Shown here: one piece after another, positions 45,348 through 53,061 of the stretch | Position numbering within the stretch: the stretch's first letter is position 1 | How the letters are laid out: every line of letters starts with the position of its first letter | DNA from: Methylobacterium sp. GXS13 | Lineage (GTDB): Bacteria > Pseudomonadota > Alphaproteobacteria > Rhizobiales > Beijerinckiaceae | Length of the DNA: 64,000 bases | Direction: 5' to 3' | Assembly (NCBI RefSeq): GCF_001455965.1 | Contig: NZ_LKKO01000013.1 | Location: forward strand, 62,001-126,000 | Notes under the pieces: model-generated | Told to the model about the DNA's origin: nothing | Database searches by the model: none | What the model saw: only the letters and a program-made list of their open reading frames with translations | Translations under genes and position numbers: made by a program

Positions 45348-45448
45348 AAGCGTTGAGGTGATTTGGTTACGCTGTCGGCAGTCCATAGCGGTAAAGCGAC
45401 TAGACGCCTCTTGCCACGAGCGCCTCTGGCATGATTCAATAGGTAAGT

Positions 45449-45717
45449 GGTGACGCTTGTCGTCCTACCCGTATCATCGCGCGGCGGCTAACCTAACGCG
45501 ACGGATACGAGCGGCAATGAGAGCACACGTGCTCCCACCGCCCAAACCGGAACCGGTAGTAGTCCGTAACGGACACCGGCTTCGGATACGTACAAACCAC
45601 AGCCATGTGATTCGTCCTCCGGGGTGCCAGGGTTAAGCCTGGCCTCCGGGGGCGCCTTCGCGCGCACCCCGCGCGTCGGTGCGCGCACGAGTGGACGTGA
45701 GGACGACAAGCGTCACC
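45449..45717. repeat. Pair of perfect 18-bp inverted repeats enclosing a microprotein gene
   Basis: GGTGACGCTTGTCGTCCT at 45449-45466 is exactly inverted at 45700-45717. The 233 bp between them holds the 37-aa gene plus two hairpins (45626-45643; 45660-45686). No target-site duplication is seen, so a transposon end is not proven; a long-range RNA foldback or MITE-like unit are both possible. Confidence 0.7.
45493..45606 (-). CDS. 37-aa microprotein with CxxC
   Basis: Begins at ATG 45606 with GGAGGA eight bases upstream, the strongest ribosome-binding site in the island. The peptide starts MAVVCTYPKPVSVTDYYRF and ends with a tryptophan followed by HVCSHC and RSYPSR. It is rich in aromatic and basic residues, and the CSHC pair with the upstream C5 could hold a metal. 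Upstream are two stable hairpins (GCCAGG/CCTGGC and GCGCGCACC/GGTGCGCGC) that may attenuate or regulate it. Enclosed by the 18-bp inverted repeats. Family not recognised. Confidence 0.6.
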   Translation of the reverse strand: MAVVCTYPKPVSVTDYYRFRFGRWEHVCSHCRSYPSR

Positions 45718-45825
45718 TGAGAGACTGACAGCGGGCGGGCTATCCGTCAAGCGCGCGGCCTATCCGTCGCGCATATCGACAACGACTCCCTTTTCACGCC
45801 CCACGGCGCGTGATACGTCTGAGTC

Positions 45826-46455
45826 ATGTCAACCCCCGCGATCATGAAAATGATCTCCGAGAAGCGAACGGTTCTCGCTGCTCAAAAGCGAGCCGTCGAG
45901 CTACTTGAGGCTGAGCTGAACGGAATGGAGGCCATTTTGGCCCTCATTCCGCAGACGCCGCTTGCGTCCACATCCAAATCTTCCGCTCCGGCCGATCCCC
46001 AAGGTGTGGTGCCGGTTGCTCGATCCAACGGCGGAAGGCAGCCTGGCGCAATTTCCAACAAATGGAAGCGCCATCTACTTGCATTGGATGAAGCAAAGGC
46101 CCTCTTTAGCCTTGATGACGTGATAGAGCTTGTCGCAGAACGCGAGAGCCGCTTGATGCGACCGAGCGAGGTGAAGAGAATATTTGAAAAGTACGTTGAG
46201 CAAGGGCACGTTGAAGAGCGCGAAGACTTCTATACCGTACCCGAAGCAACTGTACAAAAATTCAGAGCTGCTTTGCGTGATACTGGCGATGATATGCCAG
46301 ACGAAGATGAGGCAGCTTCTACTGCAGCAAAAAAGGAAGACGCTGCTCCGAAGCAACCAGAGCCAGCCGGGTATGATCTAGACGACGATATTCCTTTTGA
46401 CCCACCAGTCCCTAAACGGGGCGGGTATGACTTGGACGATGATATTCCGTTTTGA
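45826..46455 (+). CDS. Protein with two SSB-like C-terminal tails (DLDDDIPF x2)
   Basis: 209-aa protein of lower GC content than its surroundings. N-terminal coiled coil (about 1-40: ISEKRTVLAAQKRAVELLEA), a linker, a basic central segment and a winged-helix-like domain about 85-150 (SLDDVIELVAERESRLMRPS, VEEREDFYTVPEATVQKF). The C-terminus holds two copies of GYDLDDDIPF (residues 182-191 and 200-209) separated by DPPVPKRG, the second being the very end of the protein. DDDIPF is the conserved acidic tip by which bacterial SSB recruits RecO, RecQ, PriA, RecG and others. No OB fold is present, so it is not SSB itself. Probably horizontally acquired; it may recruit or titrate SSB partners. Confidence 0.72.
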   Translation: MSTPAIMKMISEKRTVLAAQKRAVELLEAELNGMEAILALIPQTPLASTSKSSAPADPQGVVPVARSNGGRQPGAISNKWKRHLLALDEAKALFSLDDVIELVAERESRLMRPSEVKRIFEKYVEQGHVEEREDFYTVPEATVQKFRAALRDTGDDMPDEDEAASTAAKKEDAAPKQPEPAGYDLDDDIPFDPPVPKRGGYDLDDDIPF

Positions 46456-46507
46456 CAGGTGATTGAGCCTTCCGACGAGGTTCACTTCGGCAAGGCAGAT
46501 AGCAGTC

Positions 46508-46545
46508 GGGCCGGTCACTCCCTTTCGCAGAGGAAGTGCCGGCCC
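46508..46545. terminator. Strong hairpin behind the SSB-tail gene
   Basis: GGGCCGG and CCGGCCC arms, extended by CACT/AGTG inside, 53 bases after the stop codon. No T-run, but the stem is very stable. Confidence 0.5.
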
Positions 46546-46684
46546 GGCCAGGACCACCCACCGCGAACGCTTCCGGCTTGGAGGCGCAGCGCCTGTGCGC
46601 AGCTCACACGCTTAACGTCGCACTTTAGGGGCTGATTTTCAAGCCGGTAGCATCCCTCACAACCGCTTCTGCGGAGGATGCTTT

Positions 46685-46885
46685 ATGGCTGCTGAGTTCC
46701 CCTGCGATCACCTTACTGCCTGCCACATACTCCACGCCGTTCTCATGCTCGGCTGGAGTCAGGGCAGGACTTCTCACTACTTCTGCGTGAACGGCGGCAC
46801 GGTCTCCAAGATCGTGCGCGGCCGCTCTCATCACGGAGCGGCCCCGGTCCCGTTCTTATCCGGTGACGCGCCCGTGCCAGCGTAA
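46685..46885 (+). CDS. Small helix-turn-helix-like protein, 66 aa
   Basis: ATG at 46685 is preceded by GGAGG eight bases upstream. The peptide has a helix-turn-helix look: HLTACHILHAVLMLGWSQGR then TSHYFCVNGGTVSKIVRGRSH, where the GGTVSKIVRG segment would be the recognition helix. A similar short protein type occurs near mobile DNA in related genomes, from memory. Its 3' end overlaps the convergent XRE gene by about 55 bp. Confidence 0.5.
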   Translation: MAAEFPCDHLTACHILHAVLMLGWSQGRTSHYFCVNGGTVSKIVRGRSHHGAAPVPFLSGDAPVPA

Positions 46886-47088
46886 GCGATCCCGGCCGGC
46901 TCATCCGTAAGGGTGATGCCGGCCTCCTCAAACGCACGCCGCATCGCCAGCATGTTGTTGGGGATCGGCGTGCGGATGCCGTTCTCAAACTGGCGAATGG
47001 TGCTGAGGCCGATGTTGGCCCGCTTGGACAGGTCGGTTTGCGACCAGTCCAACCATCCTCTCGCGGCTCGGCAGTGCTCTGGCGTCAT
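46831..47088 (-). CDS. XRE-family helix-turn-helix protein, 85 aa
   Basis: Cro/C1-type DNA-binding protein starting at ATG 47088: MTPEHCRAARGWLDWSQTDL (helix 1-2), SKRANIGLSTIRQFENGIRTP (recognition helix) and MLAMRRAFEEAGITLTD, a pattern common in small alphaproteobacterial regulators. The C-terminal tail after DEPAGIAYAGTG is low-complexity. Found inside the island, convergent with the 66-aa gene; it may regulate island genes. Confidence 0.85.
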   Translation of the reverse strand: MTPEHCRAARGWLDWSQTDLSKRANIGLSTIRQFENGIRTPIPNNMLAMRRAFEEAGITLTDEPAGIAYAGTGASPDKNGTGAAP

Positions 47089-47190
47089 CGTGCGTTAGAT
47101 CTAGCGCGCCCTTTTTTGCGGCAAGGCACCGAAAAGCGCTGACCTGATCTAGGTCGACCCATATCGTCCACCTCAACGCAAAACGTTCGG

Positions 47191-47571
47191 GTGGCCGCGA
47201 TGGCTCAACACTTCCTCCTCGCCAAAGCGGCCCGTACTCTCTCCCCCGCCAAGGTCGCCCGCCTATCCGACGACGCAGCGTGGGAGACGTTCAAGGCAAT
47301 CCGCTGGGAGGCGACCGAAGGTCAGCCGTTCTGCCCGCGTTGCGGCTGCCTCAAGCACTCGTTCATCGCCACCCGCAAGCTGTTCAAGTGCGCCGGCTGC
47401 CGGCACCAGTACAGCGTCACCAGCGGGACCATCTTCGCTTCGCGCAAGCTCCCGATCCGAGATCACCTTCTTGCCATCGCCATCTTCGCCAACGGCGCCA
47501 AGGGGCATTCGGCGCTGCGACTCGCCCGCGACGTGCGGGGCGAGGCTTGCACGGACGACACGCTGCATTGA
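47191..47571 (+). mobile_element. IS1595-type (ISXO2-like) transposase, N-terminal fragment
   Basis: Only about 126 codons remain of a transposase that is normally about 300 aa. The zinc-ribbon start is clear: FCPRCGCLKHSF and FKCAGCRHQYSVTSGTIFA, followed by RKLPIRDHLLAIAIFANGAKGHSALRLARD. The sequence then departs from the family (VRGEACTDDTLH, stop) before the DDN catalytic core. The deletion point is near 47535. It marks the right flank of the island. Start at GTG 47191 or ATG 47200. Confidence 0.8.
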
Positions 47572-47601
47572 GGCGACCGGAGGGGACGTGGCAGGGCACA
47601 C

Positions 47602-47636
47602 CCGTCATCGCGCGCGCCGCGAAGCAACCGCGGGGT
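47602..47636. repeat. Dispersed-repeat-like sequence
   Basis: CCGTCATCGCGCGCGCCGCG followed by AAGCAACCGCGGG resembles the widespread CGTCATTGCGAGCGCAGCGAAGCAATCC palindromic repeat. Single copy in this window, directly behind the transposase fragment. Confidence 0.45.
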
Positions 47637-47731
47637 GGCCACCCCAACGGATGATCCCCCCAACCGTCCGAGAGGCGCGGATCTAGGCCGGCCCGCCTTC
47701 GGGCGACGAGGCATGGAAGCGGACCTTGCCT

Positions 47732-48178
47732 CTAGGTCGGCGGCAGCAGCTCGATGCCGAAGCGCGTCGACAGGCTGCCGAGACGTGCCAGGGCCTCGGC
47801 GTCAGGCGCCTGCGCGGGCGCCGCGGTCGTGCCGGTCTGCCCCGCCTCTCGGACGAACTGCTCGAAGCCGGATGGCGTGCAGAACACCAGGGCTTCGGCT
47901 GCCTCGGGACCGACGTTCCCCAGCCGGTGCGCCTGGCCTCGCGGGAGGATCACGACGTCCCCCCTGGACAACGCGCGGATCTCGCCGCCGGTCTCGACCT
48001 GAACCTGTCCGGACAGCACGTAGATGGTTTCCTCCTCGTGCAGGTGCCGGTGCAGCGGCGTCCACACGCCGGGCGGATTGGTGATGCGCAGCAGCGAGAA
48101 CTGCTGGCCGGTCTCGTCGCCCGTCACCAGGATGTCGACGCGCGTTCCCGCAAAGGTGATGGTTTCGTTCCGGTGCAT
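47732..48178 (-). CDS. Cupin-domain protein
   Basis: 148-aa single-domain cupin. ATG 48178 has AGGAG eight bases upstream. Cupin motif 1 is seen as PLHRHLHEEETIYVLSGQVQV (metal ligands H, H and E) and motif 2 as ILPRGQAHRLGNVG with a second-motif histidine. It probably binds a metal and a small ligand (isomerase or dioxygenase-like); the C-terminal 35 residues are unstructured-looking. Divergent from a LysR gene across a 79-bp gap with a 27-bp imperfect palindrome, so that regulator most likely controls it. Confidence 0.9.
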   Translation of the reverse strand: MHRNETITFAGTRVDILVTGDETGQQFSLLRITNPPGVWTPLHRHLHEEETIYVLSGQVQVETGGEIRALSRGDVVILPRGQAHRLGNVGPEAAEALVFCTPSGFEQFVREAGQTGTTAAPAQAPDAEALARLGSLSTRFGIELLPPT

Positions 48179-48225
48179 CGGCGTGCTCCTGGCCAACGGA
48201 ATGCTGGATGTACGCCGGCGCTGGA

Positions 48226-48252
48226 CATGAGACGAGCTTAAGCGTTCTCATG
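48226..48252. promoter_or_regulatory. 27-bp palindromic operator candidate between the cupin and lysR genes
   Basis: Arms CATGAGA (48226-48232) and TCTCATG (48246-48252) surround a GCTTAAGC centre (48236-48243). It ends six bases before the lysR ATG, in the position of an autoregulatory LysR site. Confidence 0.55.
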
Positions 48253-48257
48253 GGTGT

Positions 48258-49226
48258 ATGAGCTCACGTCATGTATCCGAGCGCGACCTCCGCCTCTTCC
48301 TGGTGCTCGATGCGCTTCTCGATCATCGAAGCGTGACGCAGGCGGCGACCGCCCTGGGCCTCACCCAGTCGGCCGTCAGCCATTCCCTGCGGGCCCTGCG
48401 GATGCGGTTCGGCGATCCGCTGCTGGTCCGGGTCGGCCATACGCTCTGCCCGACACCGCGCGCACTGGCCCTGCGCCCGAGCCTGTCACTCGGGCTCTCG
48501 GAACTCGAACGCGTGCTGGGCCGTGAGCCAACGTTCGATCCGGCGCACTCGACGCGGTGCTTCACCCTCGCGACACCCGACTATCCCCAGTTCACGGTTC
48601 TGCCCGAGCTCTTCGGCCGGATGAGGCGCGAAGCCCCCGGCCTCGATTTCCAGGTGAGACCGATCGGCCAGGGCCTCGCTGAAGACCTTGCGAGCGGGAG
48701 CCTGGATCTCGTCCTGGCGGGCGCCGAAGTCGAGCAGCAGCTCGCGCTCGACCGCGCGTTGATGCGCGTGCGCGTCATCTCCGAGCCGTTCCGCTGTGTG
48801 GTGAGGCGGGGGCACCCGGCCTTGGCATCGCCCCTCGACCTCGACGTCTACACCACCCTGCCGCACGTGCTCGTCAGCACCGGCGGAGACCGCACGGGTA
48901 TCGTCGATACCGCTCTGGCTGCCGTCGGGCGGCGCCGACGCGTCGCCATGACCGTCCCGAGCTTCCCGGCCGCGATCTGGATGGTCGCGGCTTCCGACCT
49001 CATCGCGACGCTGCCGAAGGCGATCACCGATCGCGCGTCGCGTCACGATGTCGAAGTCAGAGAGCCGCCGATCCTGCTGCCCCCGAGCGACGCCTATCTC
49101 TGGTGGCATCCGCGCTTCCAGCACGATCCCGGACACGGCTGGTGGCGTCAAACCTTGTCGGACGCCCTGGCGGTCTTGCGCTCCCAGGGGCCGACCGGCC
49201 GGACAAACCCTCTCGCCGATGACTGA
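48258..49226 (+). CDS. LysR-family regulator, NodD/NahR-like
   Basis: 322-aa regulator. Start MSSRHVSERDLRLFLVLDAL; helix-turn-helix about 15-75 (HRSVTQAATALGLTQSAVSH, LLVRVGHTLCPTPRALAL); long effector domain with DPAHSTRCFTLATPDYPQFT and a characteristic PHVLVSTGGDRTGIVD segment shared with NodD/NahR/LinR-type regulators. Divergent from the cupin gene, its likely target. Confidence 0.92.
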   Translation: MSSRHVSERDLRLFLVLDALLDHRSVTQAATALGLTQSAVSHSLRALRMRFGDPLLVRVGHTLCPTPRALALRPSLSLGLSELERVLGREPTFDPAHSTRCFTLATPDYPQFTVLPELFGRMRREAPGLDFQVRPIGQGLAEDLASGSLDLVLAGAEVEQQLALDRALMRVRVISEPFRCVVRRGHPALASPLDLDVYTTLPHVLVSTGGDRTGIVDTALAAVGRRRRVAMTVPSFPAAIWMVAASDLIATLPKAITDRASRHDVEVREPPILLPPSDAYLWWHPRFQHDPGHGWWRQTLSDALAVLRSQGPTGRTNPLADD

Positions 49227-49420
49227 TCGGGACACGCCGAGCAGCGGACGGTCTCCGGAAGGCCGTGCAGGCCCATCGCCTCCGCCGGGGCCTCGATCAC
49301 GCCGAGGCGGTCGATGCGCCGCGCCACCTTCGGCGCGAGGCGGGCCCGGCTATCCCTTCGACAAGCGCAGGGTGAGGCCGTCGATCCGCGTCAGGATGCG
49401 TCCCGGCACGGCAGGCTCGG

Positions 49421-50395
49421 TCAGGCGGCCGCCCGAATGGCCGGCTCCGACGCGCGCGCCACGGCGGCGACGACCTGATCGGGCGCGAGGTGGTGGATCA
49501 TGTGGCCCATGCCGGGAATGACCAGGAACGTGCTGCCGGGGAGTTCCCGGTGGAGCCGCTGCGATTGCCGGCCGACATCGGCGATCTGATCGTCCCCGCC
49601 CGTGATGATCACGACGGGGAGCGTCAGGTCCCGGTAGTGGTGCTGGAGCTCCGCGGCCGCCGGCGTCATCGTGGCGGCATCCTCCGCCGAGGCGCGCAGC
49701 TGCAGCGGGCGCAGCATCATGGCCTTCGGGAAGGCGCGATCGAAGCGCTCCGGAACGGCGGCCGGCGCGAACATGCCCTTGATCAGGGCGGGCAGCATCA
49801 GGCGGCCGGCCAGCGGCGACACGGTGTAGCGCATCAGGTCGCCCAGGCCGGGGATCGCCACCGGGGACGTGAGGATCACGTCGGCGCGCAGCGTGGGATA
49901 GTAGTAGCCCGAGGCCAGGACGAGGCTGCGCACCAGCTGCGGGGCCTGCAGCGCCAGGGCGACCGCGACCAGCGCGCCCCAGGAATGCCCGAGCACGACG
50001 GCCCGCGACACGTCGAGCCGCTCCAGCGCCTTCGCGAACAGGGTGGCGTGGGCGCGGGGCGTCCAGAGGCCCCGGGGCCGATCGCTGTAGCCGTAGCCGG
50101 GCCGGTCGAAGATGATGACGCGGTAGCGCTTGGCCAGATCGTCGACGATGCCGCTCACCAGGAAATCCTGGATCAGGGTGCCGTTGCCGTGGATCAGGAC
50201 CAGCGGCTCCCCATGTCCGCGCTCGATGTAGTGCAGGCGCACGCCGTCCACGGTCATGAACTGGCCGATCGGCGGGGTGCGCTGCTCCGCCTTGCGGGTC
50301 GCGGCCAGCGCGTAGAGGGCCGAGGCGCCCAGGGCCGCGGCCGAGCCCACCAGGGTCGGCACGAGCCAGGGGCGGGAGGGGGAGCGACGCGTCAT
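49421..50395 (-). CDS. Alpha/beta hydrolase, membrane-anchored
   Basis: 324-aa serine hydrolase with an N-terminal hydrophobic anchor (WLVPTLVGSAAALGASALYA). Catalytic features: oxyanion HGNGTLIQD, nucleophile serine in VLGHSWGALVA, acid in IITGGDDQIAD and histidine in IPGMGHMIHHL. Start ATG 50395 (MTRRSPSRP). Similar to haloperoxidase/epoxide-hydrolase-type lipases of unknown substrate. The 194 bases downstream to the LysR gene hold no intact gene; a reading-frame remnant may be present there. Confidence 0.87.
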   Translation of the reverse strand: MTRRSPSRPWLVPTLVGSAAALGASALYALAATRKAEQRTPPIGQFMTVDGVRLHYIERGHGEPLVLIHGNGTLIQDFLVSGIVDDLAKRYRVIIFDRPGYGYSDRPRGLWTPRAHATLFAKALERLDVSRAVVLGHSWGALVAVALALQAPQLVRSLVLASGYYYPTLRADVILTSPVAIPGLGDLMRYTVSPLAGRLMLPALIKGMFAPAAVPERFDRAFPKAMMLRPLQLRASAEDAATMTPAAAELQHHYRDLTLPVVIITGGDDQIADVGRQSQRLHRELPGSTFLVIPGMGHMIHHLAPDQVVAAVARASEPAIRAAA

Positions 50396-50511
50396 GATCG
50401 GATCCTGAAGGGGGGAGGGGGCGTGCTCCTGATCAACCGGATCAATCCGAAGCGCTGTAATCCGGGCGGCGAGCGCGAGGGCTCGCCGCCCACGTGTTTC
50501 GCGACGGGGCC

Positions 50512-50874
50512 CTACGGCAGCGCGCCGATCATGCCCTTGGCTTCGGTCATCGTGTCCTCGCAGGCGCGCTGCTGCCCGGCGCGATCCTCGTCCCCCGCCC
50601 GGCCGATGAGACGCCGCGCATCGGAGATGTGGGCCGCGGTCGAGATCATGCGGGCGTCGCTCGGCACGCCGGAGGGCGCCTGCGCCAGGGCCTTCGGCGA
50701 CTTGCTGCTGCGGATCGTGTGGCCGTCCTGGAGGCCGGCCACGTGGACGGCGCCGGCGCTGTCGAGGCGGCGTTCGATCGTCCCGATCTGCTCGGCGCAG
50801 GAGCTGGCCCGGACCGGCAGCTGCGAGAGACCGAGCAGGAAGGCGGAGGCCCCGAGGGCGAGCGCGAGACGCAT
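50512..50874 (-). CDS. Secreted hypothetical protein, 120 aa
   Basis: Start ATG 50874 with AAGGAT upstream gives a signal peptide (MRLALALGASAFLLGLSQLP, cleavage probably near VRASS). The mature part has two cysteines (SSCAEQIGTIERRL and RACEDTMTEAKGM) that may pair, and helical character. Resembles small secreted proteins of unknown function common in Methylobacterium. It stands alone between the hydrolase and the alcohol dehydrogenase. Confidence 0.65.
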   Translation of the reverse strand: MRLALALGASAFLLGLSQLPVRASSCAEQIGTIERRLDSAGAVHVAGLQDGHTIRSSKSPKALAQAPSGVPSDARMISTAAHISDARRLIGRAGDEDRAGQQRACEDTMTEAKGMIGALP

Positions 50875-51143
50875 GGGTGATCCTTGAGATGCGGGGTTCG
50901 GGCTCGCTGGGCGAGCCAGGCCGGCGATGGCGCGGCCGGAGTTGAGAGCGGGGTGCAACCGCGGTGATCGAACGGCCGCTCAAATTGCTGCACTGCAATA
51001 GAGAAACACGGGGCCGTCCCGATCGATCCGTTTCGAGAGCGAAAATATTTAGCAGATCTACGGCGGGTATTTTCCCGGGATCATTTGTCTGAAAGCGCCG
51101 GTTAGCTCCATCGACGCCTAAAAATTCGACGGAGATATTCTGA

Positions 51144-52322
51144 ATGAAAGCGCTTACCTGGCAGAGCCGCGGCACGATCACCTGCGAGACCGTGCCCGAT
51201 CCGACGATCGAGCATGGCCGGGACGTGATCATCAAGGTCACCGCCTGCGCGATCTGCGGCTCGGATCTGCACCTGATGGGCGGGTTCATGCCGACCATGG
51301 AATGCGGTGACATCCTCGGCCACGAGACCATGGGCGAGGTCATCGAGGTCGGGCGCGACAATCACAAGCTCAAGGTCGGCGACCGCATCGTCGTGCCGTT
51401 CACGATCTGCTGCGGCGAGTGCCGGCAGTGCAAATGGGGCAATTGGAGCTGCTGCGAGCGGACCAACCCGAACGGCAAGCTGCAGGCCCAGACCTACGGC
51501 TATCCCCTCGCCGGCCTGTTCGGGTTCTCGCACATCACCGGCGGTTTCGCCGGCGGCCAGGCCGAGTATCTGCGCGTGCCCTACGCGGATGTCGGCCCCA
51601 TCGTGGTGCCCGAGGGGCTCAGCGACGAGCAGGTCCTGTTCCTCAGCGACATCTTCCCGACCGCCTACCAGGCGGCCGAGCATTGCGACATCGGCCCGGA
51701 GGACACGGTCGCGATCTGGGGCTGCGGGCCGGTCGGCGTGCTCGCCGTGAAGTGCTGCTATCTCCTGGGCGCCAAGCGCGTCATCGCCATCGACAGCGTG
51801 CCGGAGCGGCTGGCGCTCGCCCGCGAGGCCGGCGCCGAGACCATCGATCTCGGCCATCAGAACGTGCAGGACACGCTCATGGAGATGACCCACGGCCTGG
51901 GTCCCGACTCGGTGATCGAGGCGGTCGGCATGGAATCCCACGGGGCCGACACCACGCTCCAGAAGGTCTCCTCGGCGATCCTGGAGCACACGGTGAGCCT
52001 GGAGCGGCCGTTCGCGCTCAACCAGGCGATCCTGGCCTGCCGCCCCGGCGGCAACGTCTCGATGCCGGGTGTCTTCGCCGGCCCCGTCGGACCGGTCGCG
52101 CTCGGAATCCTCATGAACAAGGGCCTGACCCTGAAGACCGGCCAGACCCACATGGTCCGGTACATGAAGCCGCTGCTGGAGCACATCCAGAACGGCGACA
52201 TCGACCCGTCCTTCATCATCAGCCACCGCTCCACCAACCTGGAGGAAGGGCCGGCGCTCTACGCGGCGTTCCGGGACAAGACCGACAACTGCACGAAGGT
52301 CGTGTTCAAGCCGCACGGCTGA
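51144..52322 (+). CDS. Zinc-dependent alcohol dehydrogenase (MDR superfamily, FdhA-like)
   Basis: 392-aa NAD(P)-dependent zinc dehydrogenase. Catalytic zinc ligands in AICGSDLHLMG and GHETMGEV; structural zinc lobe CCGECRQCKWGNWSCCER with closely spaced cysteines; nucleotide-binding WGCGPVGVLAVKCC with acidic AIDSVPERL. The length, the STNLEEGPALYAAFRDK ending and the FSHITGGFAGGQAEYLRVPYAD segment match glutathione-independent formaldehyde dehydrogenase-like proteins and threonine dehydrogenase relatives. In a methylotroph it could act on aldehydes, but this is inferred. The upstream 50881-51143 region holds a promoter and nothing else supported. Confidence 0.9.
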   Translation: MKALTWQSRGTITCETVPDPTIEHGRDVIIKVTACAICGSDLHLMGGFMPTMECGDILGHETMGEVIEVGRDNHKLKVGDRIVVPFTICCGECRQCKWGNWSCCERTNPNGKLQAQTYGYPLAGLFGFSHITGGFAGGQAEYLRVPYADVGPIVVPEGLSDEQVLFLSDIFPTAYQAAEHCDIGPEDTVAIWGCGPVGVLAVKCCYLLGAKRVIAIDSVPERLALAREAGAETIDLGHQNVQDTLMEMTHGLGPDSVIEAVGMESHGADTTLQKVSSAILEHTVSLERPFALNQAILACRPGGNVSMPGVFAGPVGPVALGILMNKGLTLKTGQTHMVRYMKPLLEHIQNGDIDPSFIISHRSTNLEEGPALYAAFRDKTDNCTKVVFKPHG

Positions 52323-52328
52323 GTGCGC

Positions 52329-52352
52329 GCGCGGCGGCTCCGGCCGCCGCGC
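52329..52352. terminator. Strong hairpin behind the alcohol dehydrogenase
   Basis: Perfect 10-bp GC stem (52329-52338 with 52343-52352) with a TCCG loop, starting six bases after the stop codon. No T-run. Confidence 0.6.
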
Positions 52353-52476
52353 CTCCGGCGTCTGGCGCGCGGTCGTCCGGCCGGTCAGGGGTGCGATTTC
52401 TGTTCGCCCGTTGCGGTGACCGTGACGATCTCGTCGGTCGCCAGGCCTGTCGGATCCTGCCGAACGCGCTACGGGA

Positions 52477-52961
52477 TCAATCCGCGTCTCGCTTGAGCCG
52501 AACAACACGCTGATCGGCGAACTTCGCCGCGGCCACGGAGCGGGATCGCCCGCGCAGCTGGGCAAGAACCAGCGTCATCGGCGTCAGGGCGCGGATGTCG
52601 ATTCGACGGCCGTGCAGGCGCGGATCCTGGGGGATGCCGCTGGGGATCTGCAGGCTGATCACGTCCTGGCGAAGCGTGAGAGTGCGCAGGCATTCCAGCG
52701 CCCCGGACGCGACGGCCGGCCGCAGCTCGACGCCGCCCCGGGCGCTATGTGGTGGCGGATGGCCAGCGCGGGGGCGGGCAGCGCCAGGGCATGGGCCAGG
52801 CCGTCGCGCAGCCGCACAGGCCCGGTCTCCGCCGCCAGCGCGCGGCCCTTGCGCAGCAAGGCGTAGAGCGTCTGGTGGCCGGCATCGAGCGGGTGCAGCT
52901 GCGCCGAGGGCGGCGGCTGCAGGATCAGGGCGAGATCCGCCTCGCTCGCCGGCCGCCCCAT
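52477..52961 (-). pseudogene. Frameshifted remnant of a LysR-family effector domain
   Basis: One frame starting near 52961 gives MGRPASEADLALILQPPPSAQLHPLDAGHQTLYALLR...GLAHALALPAPALAIRHHIA, and a second frame gives GVELRPAVASGALECLRTLTL...SLQIPSGIPQDPRLHGRRIDIRALTPMTLVLAQLRGRS to a stop at 52477. The two parts join into one LysR substrate-binding domain if a single-base frameshift is placed near 52735-52745. The N-terminal helix-turn-helix half is absent. A dead regulator next to a hairpin-terminated dehydrogenase gene; the original target is unknown. Confidence 0.7.
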
Positions 52962-53061
52962 CGCGCCCAGCCAGAGCGAACGGTTCTGTGGGCGCCTTCG
53001 GATTGCCCGTCGGTGGCTGGGGAGGAAACACCTCTGGCGTCGGGTGTGTTAGGAGGCGGCC

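Noticed and set aside
45725..45775. Iteron-like direct repeat (CTATCCGTC twice) suggesting a replication origin
   Set aside because: Only two short copies, no adjacent replication initiator gene and no further AT-rich unwinding region.
47191..47571. Intact IS1595-type insertion sequence
   Set aside because: The reading frame stops before the catalytic core and no matching terminal inverted repeat was found on the right side.
49227..49420. Possible gene fragment on the minus strand (frame ending LTRIDGLTLRLSKG, and a neighbouring frame LAPKVARRIDRLGVIEAPAE)
   Set aside because: Frames look protein-like but are short, lack a start and match nothing I recognise; too weak to annotate.
52995..53060. 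A third copy of the anti-SD small RNA (GGGGAGGAAACACC on the plus strand)
   Set aside because: Only the GGAGGAAAC core matches; there is no terminator stem with a T-run and hairpin 1 is missing.
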